From contig NZ_CP015093.1 in NCBI RefSeq assembly GCF_001975705.1, positions 2,666,001 through 2,730,000 on the forward strand: a stretch of DNA of 64,000 bases, read 5' to 3'. The notes under the pieces were generated by a model that was not told the DNA's origin, did no database searches, and saw only the letters and a program-made list of their open reading frames with translations. The DNA is from Salipiger abyssi (GTDB taxonomy: Bacteria; Pseudomonadota; Alphaproteobacteria; Rhodobacterales; Rhodobacteraceae). Positions 7,808 to 18,779 of the stretch are shown one piece after another (positions within the stretch are counted from its first letter, which is position 1; each line of letters begins with the position of its first letter). Made by a program: the position numbers and the translations under genes.

Positions 7808-10200
7808 GCAAGCAGATCCTGCGCGACCCGATTGGCAAATCGGTCCCCCGCGAGCGCGCCCGCCGCTTCGTGACCGGTCGGGGCCGGTACACCGACGACA
7901 CCGCAGCCCTGCGCGGGTTACACGCGGCCTTTGTACGCTCGCCCGTGGCCCGGGGCGATATACTGGAGATCGACTGCCAGGCGGCGCGAGATATGGACGG
8001 GGTGGTTGCGGTGCTGACGCATGCCGAAATTGCCGGCCTGTACCAGCCCTGGCGTGCGGGCAATACGCTGCTGCCTGAGATGAAGGCGCCGGAGCAGCAT
8101 GCATTGCCGCCGGCGCGTGTGAACTATGTCGGCGAGCCGGTGGCGATGGTGGTTGCCACCAGTCGCGCCCTTGCCGAAGACGCGGCAGAGCAGGTCTTCG
8201 CCGACATCGACCCGCTTGACGCCGTCGCGGATATCGAGACCGCGCTCGCCCCGGATGCGCCATTGATCCACGAAGATTGCGGCAGCAATCTTTGCGTCAT
8301 CCTGACCTCGGGCAATGGCGACTATGGCACGCCTTTCAAAGACGCGGATCTGGTGATCGAGGACACGGTGGACTTCGGCCGTCATACCGCCTGTCCGCTT
8401 GAGACGCGCTCAATGCTCGCGGAATACGACCCCAGCAGCGAGGTGCTGACCCTGCGCATCTCGCACCAGTGCCCGCATCAGTTGCAGGCGGAACTGGCGA
8501 AGATCCTCGGGCTTGGCCAGCATCGGCTGCGGGTGATTTCCGAAGATGTCGGCGGCGCCTATGGGCTCAAACAGCAGCTCTATCAGGAGGACGTTCTGGT
8601 CTGCCTTGCCGCGATACAAACCGGTCGCCCGGTGCGCTTTGTCGCCGACCGGCTGGAATCGTTCGCCAGCGACAATCATGCGCGCGAACATCGCGTGTCG
8701 GCCCGCATCGCGGTGACGAAGGATGGCCGGATCACGGGGTTCGAACTGGACGACCTCTTCCCCATCGGGGCTTATCCACAATACCCGCGCACATCGCTGG
8801 GCGAGGGCAATCATGTACTGCGCATGTCGGCGGCGGGCTATGACATTGCCGATTTCCGCTCGCGGCTAAGGCTGCTGTTCCAGAACAAGGCGTTGATCGG
8901 ACATTACCGCTCGGTCGGGCACCCGGTCGCCTGCGCAATCACCGAGCATATGGTCGATCGCGCGGCAGCGGCGCTGGGGCTTGCCCCCGAAACGATCCGG
9001 CTGCGGAACTTTCTTTCCGATGACAGCTACCCGCGCAAGACGCCGACCGGCGTGCATCTGCACTACCTGTCGCAGCATGCCTGCCTCGACCGCCTGCTTG
9101 CGGATATGGATATCACTGCGCTGCGGAGCGAGCAGGCGGAGCTGCGAAAGCAGGGCATTTACCGCGGCATCGGCATCGCCAGTTTCGTTGAGCTGACCGG
9201 AACCGGCAACGGCTTTTACGGTCCCGGTGGCATCGACGTGAGCGGCCAGGACGGCTGTACGCTCAAGATGGAGCCTTCGGGCCACGTGCGCTGCATGCCA
9301 AGCGTCACCGATCAGGGGCAGGGCACCGATACCGGCATCGCGCAGATCGTCGCGTCGGTGCTGGGTGTGGAGGTGGCGGATATCCGCGTGCTGAGCGGCG
9401 ACAGCGAGATCACGCCGCATGGCGGCGGGGCCTGGGCCTCTCGCGGGATATCCACCGGGGGTGAGGCCGCCTGGCAGGCCGCGCAAACCTTGCGGGAGCA
9501 ACTGCTCATGGTTGCGGGCCACCTGCATCAGCGCGACCCGGAAACGCTGGACCTGAGCAAAGGCCATGTCGTCGATGCGGCAGGCGCACAGATTTCGACG
9601 ACAGCCGAGGTCGCCCACATCTGCTACTTCCGCCACGATCTGCTGCCCGATGACATGCCAACCGAACTGATGGTCACCCGACACTCGGTTCCCAGGGTGC
9701 AACTGTTTCAGGCCACCAATGGCATCCAGGCCGCTTACGTCGAGGTCGACACCGACACCGGGTTCACCCGGCTGCTGGGGCATTGGGTGGCGCATGATGG
9801 CGGTACACTCATCAATCCCAAGCTGGTCGAGGAACAAATCCGCGGCGGTGTGGTGCAGGGGCTGGGCGCAGCCCTGCTGGAAGAGATCCGCTACGATGAG
9901 GACGGGCAGCTGCTGACCGCGACAATGGCGGATTACCTGGTGCCGATGGCCTCCGATGTGCCGGATATCCAGGTCTCGCATGTGACCTCTGGCACCGCCG
10001 AGGGCGTGCTCGGGGCCAAGGGCGTGGGGGAGGCCGGCGTTGCGGGGGCATCCGGAGCGGTCCTGAATGCGGTGAACGATGCGCTTGGGCCTTTGGGAGC
10101 GACGGTTCGACGGCTGCCGATTGCGCCGCGCACCGTGCTTGCTGCGCTCGGGGGCGCGGCGCCATTGACGGCTGCGAAGACGTCGGGGAGTGGCAGGTGA
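7804..10200 (+). CDS. Molybdenum hydroxylase molybdopterin-binding (large) subunit
   Basis: A 798-residue catalytic subunit of the xanthine oxidase family, which hydroxylates a carbon next to nitrogen in an aromatic or cyclic substrate using water. It keeps the molybdopterin-binding fold and the base glutamate in GAKGVGEAG (about Glu743). The active-site loop reads HYRSVGHP, not the CSFR loop of form I CO dehydrogenase, so it is not a CO oxidiser. The ATG at 7804 overlaps the stop of the small subunit. Together with the asparaginase and the PyrDK-like pair it suggests an N-heterocycle as substrate; which one is unknown. Confidence 0.92.
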   Translation: MSKQILRDPIGKSVPRERARRFVTGRGRYTDDTAALRGLHAAFVRSPVARGDILEIDCQAARDMDGVVAVLTHAEIAGLYQPWRAGNTLLPEMKAPEQHALPPARVNYVGEPVAMVVATSRALAEDAAEQVFADIDPLDAVADIETALAPDAPLIHEDCGSNLCVILTSGNGDYGTPFKDADLVIEDTVDFGRHTACPLETRSMLAEYDPSSEVLTLRISHQCPHQLQAELAKILGLGQHRLRVISEDVGGAYGLKQQLYQEDVLVCLAAIQTGRPVRFVADRLESFASDNHAREHRVSARIAVTKDGRITGFELDDLFPIGAYPQYPRTSLGEGNHVLRMSAAGYDIADFRSRLRLLFQNKALIGHYRSVGHPVACAITEHMVDRAAAALGLAPETIRLRNFLSDDSYPRKTPTGVHLHYLSQHACLDRLLADMDITALRSEQAELRKQGIYRGIGIASFVELTGTGNGFYGPGGIDVSGQDGCTLKMEPSGHVRCMPSVTDQGQGTDTGIAQIVASVLGVEVADIRVLSGDSEITPHGGGAWASRGISTGGEAAWQAAQTLREQLLMVAGHLHQRDPETLDLSKGHVVDAAGAQISTTAEVAHICYFRHDLLPDDMPTELMVTRHSVPRVQLFQATNGIQAAYVEVDTDTGFTRLLGHWVAHDGGTLINPKLVEEQIRGGVVQGLGAALLEEIRYDEDGQLLTATMADYLVPMASDVPDIQVSHVTSGTAEGVLGAKGVGEAGVAGASGAVLNAVNDALGPLGATVRRLPIAPRTVLAALGGAAPLTAAKTSGSGR

Positions 10201-11186
10201 ATAAGACCGTTGTTCTGATCGCGACCGGAGGCACCATTGCGTCTACGGAGGACGCCGCGGAGGGGGCCGTTAATGCGAACCTGTCCGGTCACGATTTGCT
10301 CGCCCGCCTGCACAGCAGACCGGAGGGCATTTCGGTTCGGGAGGAGGCATTTGGCGCCCTGGGCAGCTATGCGCTCGATCTCGGTATGGCCCATCGCCTG
10401 TGCCGACGCATTGCCGCGATACTTGAAAACCCGGAAGTGGTTGGCGTCGTGGTCACCCACGGCACAGACACCATGGAAGAGAGCGCCTATCTCTCCGACA
10501 TTCTCGTGACGTCCGAAAAGCCGGTCGTTTTCACCGGTGCACAGAGACATGCAGGTGAACCGGACACCGACGGCCCGAGAAACATCGCCGATGCCATTCG
10601 CTGTGCGGCAAGCGATGCCCTGCGTGGCATCGGCACCGTTGTGCTGTTCGAAGGCGATATCCATGCGGCCCGCGAGGTGAGCAAGACCCACACGTCGCGC
10701 GTCGATGCGTTCCGGTCGGCCGGGCTCGGCAAGCTGGGGGAGGTCGATGGCGGTGAGGTCTATCTCTATCGCCGCCCGACCCAGCGGGTACATGTTGCCA
10801 CAAAACGGCTGGAAAGCCGCGTCGAGCTGATGCTGCTGGGTCTTGGGAGCTCTCCCGAATATCTTGATTTCTGTCTTCAGAGCGGGGTCAAGGCCGTGGT
10901 CCTCGCCGCTTTCGGCCGTGGAAATGCGCCCCGCGGCTTTGCAGATGCGGTGCGCCGGCTGAGCACGCACAATATCCCCGTCATCGTGGCGTCGCGCTGT
11001 CCCGAAGGGCGCACGTTGCCGGTATACGGGCGAGATTCGGGCGGCTGTTCCCTCGCCGCTGCGGGCGCATATTTCTCCGGGAGCCTGTCGCCCATCAAGG
11101 CACGCCTGCTGATGAGCGCTCTTCTGGGGGCTGGCCTGACGGCAGCCGAGTTGACTGCAAAAATTCGCGGAGCAGGGGCAAGCTAG
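10197..11186 (+). CDS. Asparaginase family amidohydrolase
   Basis: A 329-residue protein of the bacterial asparaginase/glutaminase fold. It has both catalytic threonine sites: ATGGTIAST with Thr13, and VVTHGTDTMEES with Thr90-Asp91, plus the paired lysine near Lys163 (VSKTHTSR). There is no signal peptide, so it acts in the cytoplasm. It starts with GTG inside the stop of the molybdenum subunit (GTGA overlap), which ties it to the hydroxylase operon. Its job may therefore be release of ammonia from an amide pathway intermediate and not bulk asparagine breakdown. That is inference. Confidence 0.9.
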   Translation: MNKTVVLIATGGTIASTEDAAEGAVNANLSGHDLLARLHSRPEGISVREEAFGALGSYALDLGMAHRLCRRIAAILENPEVVGVVVTHGTDTMEESAYLSDILVTSEKPVVFTGAQRHAGEPDTDGPRNIADAIRCAASDALRGIGTVVLFEGDIHAAREVSKTHTSRVDAFRSAGLGKLGEVDGGEVYLYRRPTQRVHVATKRLESRVELMLLGLGSSPEYLDFCLQSGVKAVVLAAFGRGNAPRGFADAVRRLSTHNIPVIVASRCPEGRTLPVYGRDSGGCSLAAAGAYFSGSLSPIKARLLMSALLGAGLTAAELTAKIRGAGAS

Positions 11187-11508
11187 GTGTCTTATCCTGG
11201 ATGCGTGTCAGGGCGGCCCCCGTTGGGCTGCGACGCGCGATGTCGTTGCATAGCGGCTGACATGAGATGTGGTTTCGCAAGAGGTTGTTCGCAGCGGCGT
11301 CCCGGGGGGAGGCCTTTGAGCGCGAAGTGTCGTCTTGATCGGTCGAATAGCGGACCAGATCGGTGTCGCGTGCATTCGATGACGGGTGTGCAAAGGCCGC
11401 AGGCCCCTTCGGTCAGAAGGGGCTGGATGGAGTTTTCTGCCTGGCTCTTGGTCTCGTTTGTGCCGGGGCGCATGTGGCGTGGCGGATCGCGTCAACGCTT
11501 GCCTGCGG
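11187..11508. other. Intergenic region with a hairpin between convergent genes
   Basis: I see no gene in these 322 bases between the asparaginase and bluB, which converge. The only clear structure is GCCCCTTC-GGTCA-GAAGGGGC at 11403-11423, an 8-bp stem that could help terminate either transcript. It lacks an immediate T-run, so it is only a weak terminator candidate. Confidence 0.4.
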
Positions 11509-12732
<1,224 letters not shown>

Positions 12733-12763
12733 TGAAAAACGGCACGGCCGAGCCGTGCCGTAA
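12733..12763 (-). terminator. Terminator of the tctCBA transcript
   Basis: ACGGCACGGC pairs with GCCGTGCCGT around a three-base loop. On the minus strand the stem is followed by a run of five T. It lies about 55 bp after the tctA stop codon. Confidence 0.8.
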
Positions 12764-12816
12764 ATCAGCCCTGTTCGGCCACCCTTGGAAGCCGGATTCA
12801 GGTGCGCAGCGCGCGC

Positions 12817-14334
12817 CTAGAGTTGATCCCCGGTCTCTTTCGATACCCGGGATTTCAGCAGTGTGAACAGCGGGGTCTGGGACAGGAGGATCACGATGCA
12901 GACCAGCAGCAGCGTCAGCGACAGCGGGCTGGTCAAGATGCCCGCGAAGAAGGCGCCGAGGTCTTCGCGCTCGGAGATGATCGCCCGGCGCCAGTTGTCG
13001 TCGAGCAGCCGCGACAGGATCACACCCAGGATCACCGGCCCCAGCGGATAGCCGTAATGCCGCATGAAATAACCGAAGACGCCAAAGCCCAGCATCCAGT
13101 AGACATCTGTGACCGAGTTGTTGACCGCATAGGCGCCCACCACCGACAGCAGCATGATGAGCGGGATCAGCACCGCGCGCGGCATCTCGACGATCTTGGT
13201 GAAGAGTTTGATGCCGGTCAGGCCGCAGATCAGGATAAAGACATTGGCGGTCAGCAGCGCGCCGACGATGAACCAGAACATCTGCGGTTGATCGACCATG
13301 AGCATCGGGCCGGGGTTCAGCCCGTGGATGAAAAGCGCCCCGATCATGATCGCGGTCACCGCGTCGCCGGGGATGCCCAGCGTCATCATCGGCACGAAGG
13401 CCCCGCCCACCGCGGCATTGTTCGCCGTCTCGGGCGCCACCAGCCCTTCCATGGCACCGGTGCCGAAGGGGCGTGTCGGCTTTTTCGTCACGCGCTTGGC
13501 GTGGTCGTAGGCCATGAGCGCCGCGATGTCGCCGCCGGTGCCGGGTAGGGCGCCGATGATGACGCCGATCGACGAGGTTTGCAGCGACAGCGGCAGATAT
13601 TTCCGCACGGTGGACCAGGACGGTATGATGCGGTCGATCTTCTGACGCATCGCGTCGGCGCCGACATGGTGGAGTTGCAGCAGCGCTTCGGAGATGCCGA
13701 ACATGCCGATCATCACCGCGATGAAGGAGATGCCGCCCTCCATGATCTGAAAATCGAAGGTGAAGCGTTCGGCAAAGGTCAGCGGGTCGCGGCCCACCGC
13801 GCCGATGGCGATGCCGAGCGCGCCGGCGAAGATGCCCTTGAGCAGGCTGCCGGCGGAAAGCGAGCCCACCAGCAGGATGCCCAGCACCGCGAGCAGCATG
13901 TAGTCACGCGGCTGGAAGGTCAGCGCGAACTCGGCGACAAAGGGCGCCGCCAGCGCCAGAACGGCAATCCCCACGAGCCCGCCGAAGAAGGACATGACGG
14001 TGGTGACGCCGATGGCCTCGCCGGCCTCGCCGCGCTGTGCCATGGGATAGCCGTCCATGGCCGTGGCGATGGCCGAGGGCGCGCCGGGAATGTTCAGCAA
14101 GATCGCCGTGCGCGAGCCGCCATAGACGCCGCCCATGTAGATGCCGACCATCAGCGAGATCGCCGGGTAGACATCCCAGGAAAAGGTGAAAGAGATCAGG
14201 ATCGACACCGCCATGGTGACCGACAGGCCAGGGATCGCGCCGATATAGACACCGAGGAAGGTGCCCAGCCCCACCAGAAGAAAAAGCTGCGGCTGCGTGA
14301 AGACGGTGAGAAGTGCGAGCAGGGTATCCATCAT
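12817..14334 (-). CDS. Tripartite tricarboxylate transporter large permease, TctA family
   Basis: A 505-residue integral membrane protein with about twelve helices. It carries the TctA signature GIYMGGVYGGSRTAILLNIP followed by PGAPSAIATAMDGYPMA, and the repeated motif PGTGGDIAALMAYDHAKR in the second half. The ATG at 14334 overlaps the tctB stop (ATGA) and has a G-rich RBS, so I rejected longer readings that run into tctB. It works with TctB and with the TctC binding protein encoded upstream to import a carboxylate. The substrate is unknown. Confidence 0.94.
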   Translation of the reverse strand: MMDTLLALLTVFTQPQLFLLVGLGTFLGVYIGAIPGLSVTMAVSILISFTFSWDVYPAISLMVGIYMGGVYGGSRTAILLNIPGAPSAIATAMDGYPMAQRGEAGEAIGVTTVMSFFGGLVGIAVLALAAPFVAEFALTFQPRDYMLLAVLGILLVGSLSAGSLLKGIFAGALGIAIGAVGRDPLTFAERFTFDFQIMEGGISFIAVMIGMFGISEALLQLHHVGADAMRQKIDRIIPSWSTVRKYLPLSLQTSSIGVIIGALPGTGGDIAALMAYDHAKRVTKKPTRPFGTGAMEGLVAPETANNAAVGGAFVPMMTLGIPGDAVTAIMIGALFIHGLNPGPMLMVDQPQMFWFIVGALLTANVFILICGLTGIKLFTKIVEMPRAVLIPLIMLLSVVGAYAVNNSVTDVYWMLGFGVFGYFMRHYGYPLGPVILGVILSRLLDDNWRRAIISEREDLGAFFAGILTSPLSLTLLLVCIVILLSQTPLFTLLKSRVSKETGDQL

Positions 14335-14909
14335 TGCGCCCCCCATTCGGTGCCGATGTTGCGGATGAATTGCAGCAGTTCGGCCTCCGGCACGATGCCG
14401 GCGGGCATCAGCACGGTGAAGACGATCCGGAAGACCACCCAGATCAGCAGCAGACTGCCGAGCGAGACCGCCAGGGTGAAGCCCCAGCCGCGGCCCGAGA
14501 GATACTTGATCGCCAGGACCAGAAAGAGCGCGGCGGTCGGCAGGAAGCCCAGGGGCACCAGCAGCAGACCGAAACAGACCAGCAGCCCGCCGAAGAGGAT
14601 CACCTTGAACGGCAGGATGTCGCGCGTCAGGCTCTCCGTCGACACTTTCGGCAGCCGCGCGGTGCGTAGCACGACGAACAGCGCCGAGACCGCCATTGCC
14701 GCCGTGGTCGCCATGGGGACGGCCCCCGCCGAGGACAGCGCCTCGAAGCCGGCAATGCCGTAGGCCTCCCACAGCAGGTAGAGGCTCGCCGCGAGCAGGA
14801 ACAGCGCAAAGGCCAGCTCTCCGGGCCGCCGCTCTGCCTCATAGCCGCCGGGCGTGGCGTCGGATGTGCCGTCATGGTGATCGGCGTCACCGCGGTAGTC
14901 GATTTTCAT
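14331..14909 (-). CDS. Tripartite tricarboxylate transporter small permease, TctB family
   Basis: A 192-residue membrane protein with four to five predicted helices, including a paired hydrophobic stretch around residues 95-125 typical of TctB. The N-terminus (about 30 residues) is polar and histidine/aspartate-rich and probably cytoplasmic. AGGAGG lies seven bases before the ATG. It overlaps tctA by four bases and is separated from tctC by about 140 bp containing a strong hairpin, so tctC may be expressed at a higher level from the same operon. Confidence 0.88.
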   Translation of the reverse strand: MKIDYRGDADHHDGTSDATPGGYEAERRPGELAFALFLLAASLYLLWEAYGIAGFEALSSAGAVPMATTAAMAVSALFVVLRTARLPKVSTESLTRDILPFKVILFGGLLVCFGLLLVPLGFLPTAALFLVLAIKYLSGRGWGFTLAVSLGSLLLIWVVFRIVFTVLMPAGIVPEAELLQFIRNIGTEWGAQ

Positions 14910-14981
14910 GGGGACCTCCTCTGGCAGAGCCTTCGCTGGGGGCGGCGCTCCGTTCCGCCGCCGGCAGCGCCGGCCGGTGCC

Positions 14982-15011
14982 GGAACGGCGCCCGCACCGG
15001 GGCGCCGTTCG
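14982..15011 (-). other. Strong hairpin between tctC and tctB
   Basis: GGAACGGCGCCC (14982-14993) faces GGGCGCCGTTC (15000-15010), making a very stable stem in the tctC-tctB gap. There is no T-run. It may protect the tctC mRNA end or partly attenuate transcription, which is common after binding-protein genes. Confidence 0.5.
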
Positions 15012-15051
15012 GCCTTCTTATCATATCGTTTCCCGGTTCATGCGCCGCGGC

Positions 15052-16044
15052 TCAGGGGCGCGGAATGTCGAACTCTTCGGGCGATTTTTTCGAGAAGCCC
15101 GCGTCATGCACCAGCCAGGAGGAGGTGGACCGGTAGCTTTCGAGGAAATCCATCGCCTCCTCGCCGGCGATCGACATGATGATGAAGCCGCGATCTTCCA
15201 TCAGCTTGATGAAGTCGGGATTCTCGGCGCCTTCGGCATAGGCGGCTTGCAGCTCGGCGACGACCTCGTCCGGCGTGCCTTTCTTGACGAACACGCCGAA
15301 GAACGGGCCCCAGGGCAGGTAATCGGCGAAACCGGGGATCTCCTCGGTGATCGGCACGACGCCCGGCAGCAGGTCGTTGGGCTGGGTGTCGACCAGGCCG
15401 ATGACCTTCATGCGACCGGCTTTCACACCTTCGATGGCGGCCCCCAGCACCGCGGGCATCACGTCGATGGCGCCGCCCTGAAGCGCGGTCAGCGCGGGGC
15501 CGTCGCCGTCATAGGGCACGCGGGTGAACTCGACATCTTCCTGACTCGTCAGCATGGCCAGCACGATCGACGTCAGCCCGCCGGGGCCGGTGGATCCCAC
15601 ACGTACCTCGCCCGGGTTCGCCTTCACGTATTCGACGAATTCCGTCATCGTATCGTAGGGCGCGTCATTGTTGGCGACGAACATCGGCACGCCGCGCGCC
15701 AGAACGTTGATCGGCACCATGTCGGTGTAATCGTCGGTGCCGAGCCCGAGCACCTTGTACATCTGGGGGTTCTCGGCGCCCATCAGCAGGGTGTAGCCGT
15801 CGGCCTCCTGCTGCTGGACATGGCGCAGGGCGATGGCACCCACGCCGCCGGTCTTGTTCTGCATGACGATATTGCCGCCAAGCGCCTCGGCCGCATGCGG
15901 CGTCACCGCGCGCATCACCGTGTCGGTGGAGCCGCCGGCGCCCCACTGGATGATCCCCTGGATCTCCTTCGTGGGATAGTCGGCGGCGAACGCGCTGCCG
16001 CCGGTCATGGCCAGCAGGGTCAGGCCTGCGAGAAACGTTTTCAT
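15052..16044 (-). CDS. Tripartite tricarboxylate transporter substrate-binding protein, TctC/Bug family
   Basis: A 330-residue periplasmic binding protein with a signal peptide (residues 1-20, ending AFA-AD). It shows the Bug-family beginning YPTKEIQGIIQWGAGGSTD, where the carboxylate-binding loops follow the first strand, and the GSTGPGG segment in the middle. GGAGG lies just upstream of the ATG at 16044. It is the first gene of the transporter and is followed by tctB and tctA. Confidence 0.93.
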   Translation of the reverse strand: MKTFLAGLTLLAMTGGSAFAADYPTKEIQGIIQWGAGGSTDTVMRAVTPHAAEALGGNIVMQNKTGGVGAIALRHVQQQEADGYTLLMGAENPQMYKVLGLGTDDYTDMVPINVLARGVPMFVANNDAPYDTMTEFVEYVKANPGEVRVGSTGPGGLTSIVLAMLTSQEDVEFTRVPYDGDGPALTALQGGAIDVMPAVLGAAIEGVKAGRMKVIGLVDTQPNDLLPGVVPITEEIPGFADYLPWGPFFGVFVKKGTPDEVVAELQAAYAEGAENPDFIKLMEDRGFIIMSIAGEEAMDFLESYRSTSSWLVHDAGFSKKSPEEFDIPRP

Positions 16045-16070
16045 GGTTTTCCTCCCATTGATTGACGGCC

Positions 16071-16895
16071 CTATGCCGCCGCTTGTTCTGCCGGATCCGA
16101 GGGCAGCCCCTCTCCCAGCAGGAAATCCACCAGCCTTTCGGCTTCGGCGTTGAACATGCCCGCGCCGGTCATCGTGTTGCAGCCCTTGGCCCGGGCGGCG
16201 GCCACCATGGGCGACACTTCGGGGCGGGTGATGGCGTCGGCGACGAAGGTCTCGGGCGACATCAGCGCGGGATCGGAGGGGAAGGGGTCGCCCTCGCGCA
16301 TCCCGCAGGGGGTGACGTTGGCCACCAGGTCCATGCCCGTCGGATCGTTGCTGCCGGCCGCGACGCGCCCGGGGAATTTCTCGTCCAGCGCCGAGACGAT
16401 GCGCGACAGACGCGTCTCGTCGAGATCGGAGATGGTCAGATGCGCGGCGCCGCGATCTAGGATTTCGAAGGCCACGGCGCTGCCCGCGCCGCCGGCGCCG
16501 ATCAGCAGCGCCGTCTTGCCCGCCGGCTCGAAGCCGAGCGCCTTGATCCCGTCGAGATAGCCGATGCCATCGACATTGTCGCCGATGAAGCGGCCCTCGG
16601 AATCCTTGTGGATGACATTCACCGACCCGACAAAGCGGGCGCGGTCGCTGACCACGTCGCAGAAGGCGAGCGACGCCATCTTGTGCGGGATCGTGATCAC
16701 CAGGCCGCGCACGTTCTGCATGTGGCGAAAGCTCTCCATGGCGGCGGTCATGTGCTCGGCATGGATGTGCAGCGGCGGCACGAGCGCGTTGACGCCGCGC
16801 GTGGCCAGAATCTCGCTCAGGAAGCGCGGAGAGCGGACCTGCGCGATAGGGTCCCCGATCACCGGGAACAGGATGGTTTCGCCGTCAAGCTGCAC
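16071..16895 (-). CDS. Shikimate dehydrogenase-like oxidoreductase
   Basis: A 274-residue AroE-fold NAD(P) enzyme. It has the catalytic lysine motif TIPHK, the aspartate motif GDNVDGIG and the Rossmann loop LLIGAGGAGSAVAFE. The substrate-binding signature differs from true AroE: IAHSxSP is replaced by IAQVRSP, so one of the two substrate-contact serines is lost, and NTD is NVD. I chose the GTG at 16895 because AAAGGA precedes it by seven bases; it overlaps the end of the flavoprotein gene. The setting between a carboxylate transporter and dehydrogenases suggests catabolism of a shikimate-like or other hydroxy acid and not aromatic biosynthesis. Confidence 0.82.
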   Translation of the reverse strand: MQLDGETILFPVIGDPIAQVRSPRFLSEILATRGVNALVPPLHIHAEHMTAAMESFRHMQNVRGLVITIPHKMASLAFCDVVSDRARFVGSVNVIHKDSEGRFIGDNVDGIGYLDGIKALGFEPAGKTALLIGAGGAGSAVAFEILDRGAAHLTISDLDETRLSRIVSALDEKFPGRVAAGSNDPTGMDLVANVTPCGMREGDPFPSDPALMSPETFVADAITRPEVSPMVAAARAKGCNTMTGAGMFNAEAERLVDFLLGEGLPSDPAEQAAA

Positions 16896-18614
16896 GGGTC
16901 TGTCCTTTCTCTTGATGCGAACGGGCGGCGGCATGGCGTCCGGCAATGGCGCCGAAGACAAGGCCGGGGCCCAGTGTGATGCCGGGACCGGGATAGGTGC
17001 CGCCCATGATGGAATGCAGGTCGTTGCCCACCGCATAGAGCCCGCCGATCACGCTGTCGTCGTCGCGCAGCAGCCGGGCGTGCGTGTCGCCGCGCAGGCC
17101 TTGTGCCGTGCCGATATCGGCGGGTTGCAGGCGCACCGCATAGAACGGCGCCGTGGCGATCCGGCCCAGCGTCGGGTTGGGTGCGACCGTCGGGTCGCCG
17201 TTGTTGCGCTGGTAAGGCGAGCCGCCCCGACCAAAGCTTGTGTCCTCGCCCTTCTCGGCAGCGGCATTGATATCGGCGATGCTGGCGGCGAGCGCCCGCG
17301 GGTCGGTGCCGGTCTTGGCGGCGAGCTCGTCCAGCGTTTGCGCTTCGATCAGGTAGCCGTCGGCGACATGGGGTTTCGGGTTCTCTCCTCCCGGGTGCAC
17401 CATGCCCAGCCCGAATTTCGCCAGTGTCGGCGCGTCGGTGACGATCCAGGCGCCGGCGGTGTCGGGGCCGCCCGCCAGCATCGCCTTGCCAAAGGCATGG
17501 TACGAGATTGTCTCGTTCACGAAGCGGCGGCCCTTGAGGTCGACGCAGACGGTGCCGGGCTTCGAACGGTCGAGCACGAAATGCGGGAAGACCGCTGTGC
17601 TGCCATCGGCGCGGCGGCGGGTGGAGCAGGGCGCCCAGAAGGCGCTCTGGTCGTTCCCCTGCCCATAGGTCGCGCCGAGGCCGAAGGCCAGATCGTGCAT
17701 CGTGCCGGTATGGCCGGGGGCCGAGGGGCTTTCGGCGGGCAGGGTGTCGGGCAGATAGGCGGCACGGCGGCTGGCGGAGCGCCCGAACCCGCCGGTGGCG
17801 AGGATGACGCCGCCGTCCACGGGTACGGCGCGGTCCTTGCCCCCGCCCGAAGGCGCAGTCCGGTCACCTCGCCGCCGGTTTCGGTCAGTGCCGTCACCTC
17901 GGTGCTGCGCAGGATGTCGACGCCCAGATCCAGCGCCGACGCCAGCAGCCTGGCGACCAGGGCGCCGCCCATGACCACCCGCGTGTGCCGGCCATGCAGT
18001 GCGCGGTCGCGCATGTAGCGGGTGACGATCCTGGCGACATGCAGGAAGCTGGCCGGGGATTTGTAGCGGTTCAGCAGGTGGCCGATATCCACCCGGTCGA
18101 TATTCATGCCGCCGAGCACGGTGAATTCCGGAATCGGCGGGCGGATCATGTTGCGCGCGGCGCCCATGGCGCGGGTGTCGAAGGGCACCGGCTCGATCGC
18201 GCGGCCATTCAGCGTGGCGTTCGGGTGATCCCACTCGTAATCGGGATGGCGCGGATAGGGGCGGAACTGCACCTGCGTGCGCGCCTGAAGCGTGGCGATG
18301 GCCTCGGGTGCGGCGTCGAGAAAGGCCTCGCGCATATCCCGATTGCCGAAATTGCCCACGGCGCTGTCGAGGAAGGCCGAAACCTTTTCGCGGGAATCGT
18401 CGGGATTCGCGGCGCGCCCGGTTTCGGTGCCCGGCGCCCAGACCGTGCCGCCGGAGAGGGCGGAGGTGCCGCCGATATACTCGGTCCGTTCGATCAGCAG
18501 CACGCGCGCGCCTTCGAGCGCGGCAAAGATCGCTGCGCCGAGGCCGGCCGCGCCCGAGCCGATAACGGCGACATCGTAGCGCTCAGCGATGCTGTCGATG
18601 GAAATATCGGCCAT
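16885..18614 (-). pseudogene. FAD-dependent oxidoreductase (fumarate reductase/ketosteroid dehydrogenase-like), frameshifted
   Basis: The gene reads as one flavoprotein of about 576 residues in two frames. The 5' part begins MADISIDSIAERYDVAVIGS and has the Rossmann dinucleotide motif GSGAAGLGAAIFAA and the GGTSALSGGTVW loop. The 3' part continues from VDGGVILATGGFGRS through the C-terminal FAD motif GGLYAVGNDLHSIMGG with GPGITLGPGLVFG. The break is near 17840-17846 at a run of five G (minus strand). Restoring a sixth G joins the halves cleanly, so it is a single-base deletion or a homopolymer sequencing error. All catalytic regions are otherwise intact. It is divergent from the IclR gene. 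Confidence 0.8.
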
Positions 18615-18779
18615 GTCGTCCTCCCTGACGCTTGGTGGCTGACCCGCCTCCTGCGAGCCGTCGAATCGCGTCTGAACCCATCATTGACAGAAATTGAAAT
18701 CTCATTCCAGTTTTTAATGTTCTTCACATTCTGATTATTTTTCCATATTGTTTGGGCAAGCAACAGCGAGAGGCCTGTC
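18615..18779. promoter_or_regulatory. Divergent promoter region between the flavoprotein and IclR genes
   Basis: This 165-bp region is clearly AT-rich in its right half (about 18690-18760) compared with its surroundings and contains starts in both directions. IclR regulators usually bind such divergent regions, so control of the tct/aroE/flavoprotein units from here is likely. I could not identify a confident palindrome. Confidence 0.45.

Noticed and set aside
7804..10200. Form I carbon monoxide dehydrogenase
   Set aside because: The active-site CSFR loop is absent (HYRSVGHP instead), so only the general hydroxylase family is supported.
12817..14772. TctA with an extra N-terminal 146 residues
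   Set aside because: The added part is tctB sequence read in another frame; the ATG at 14334 overlaps the tctB stop as usual for this family.
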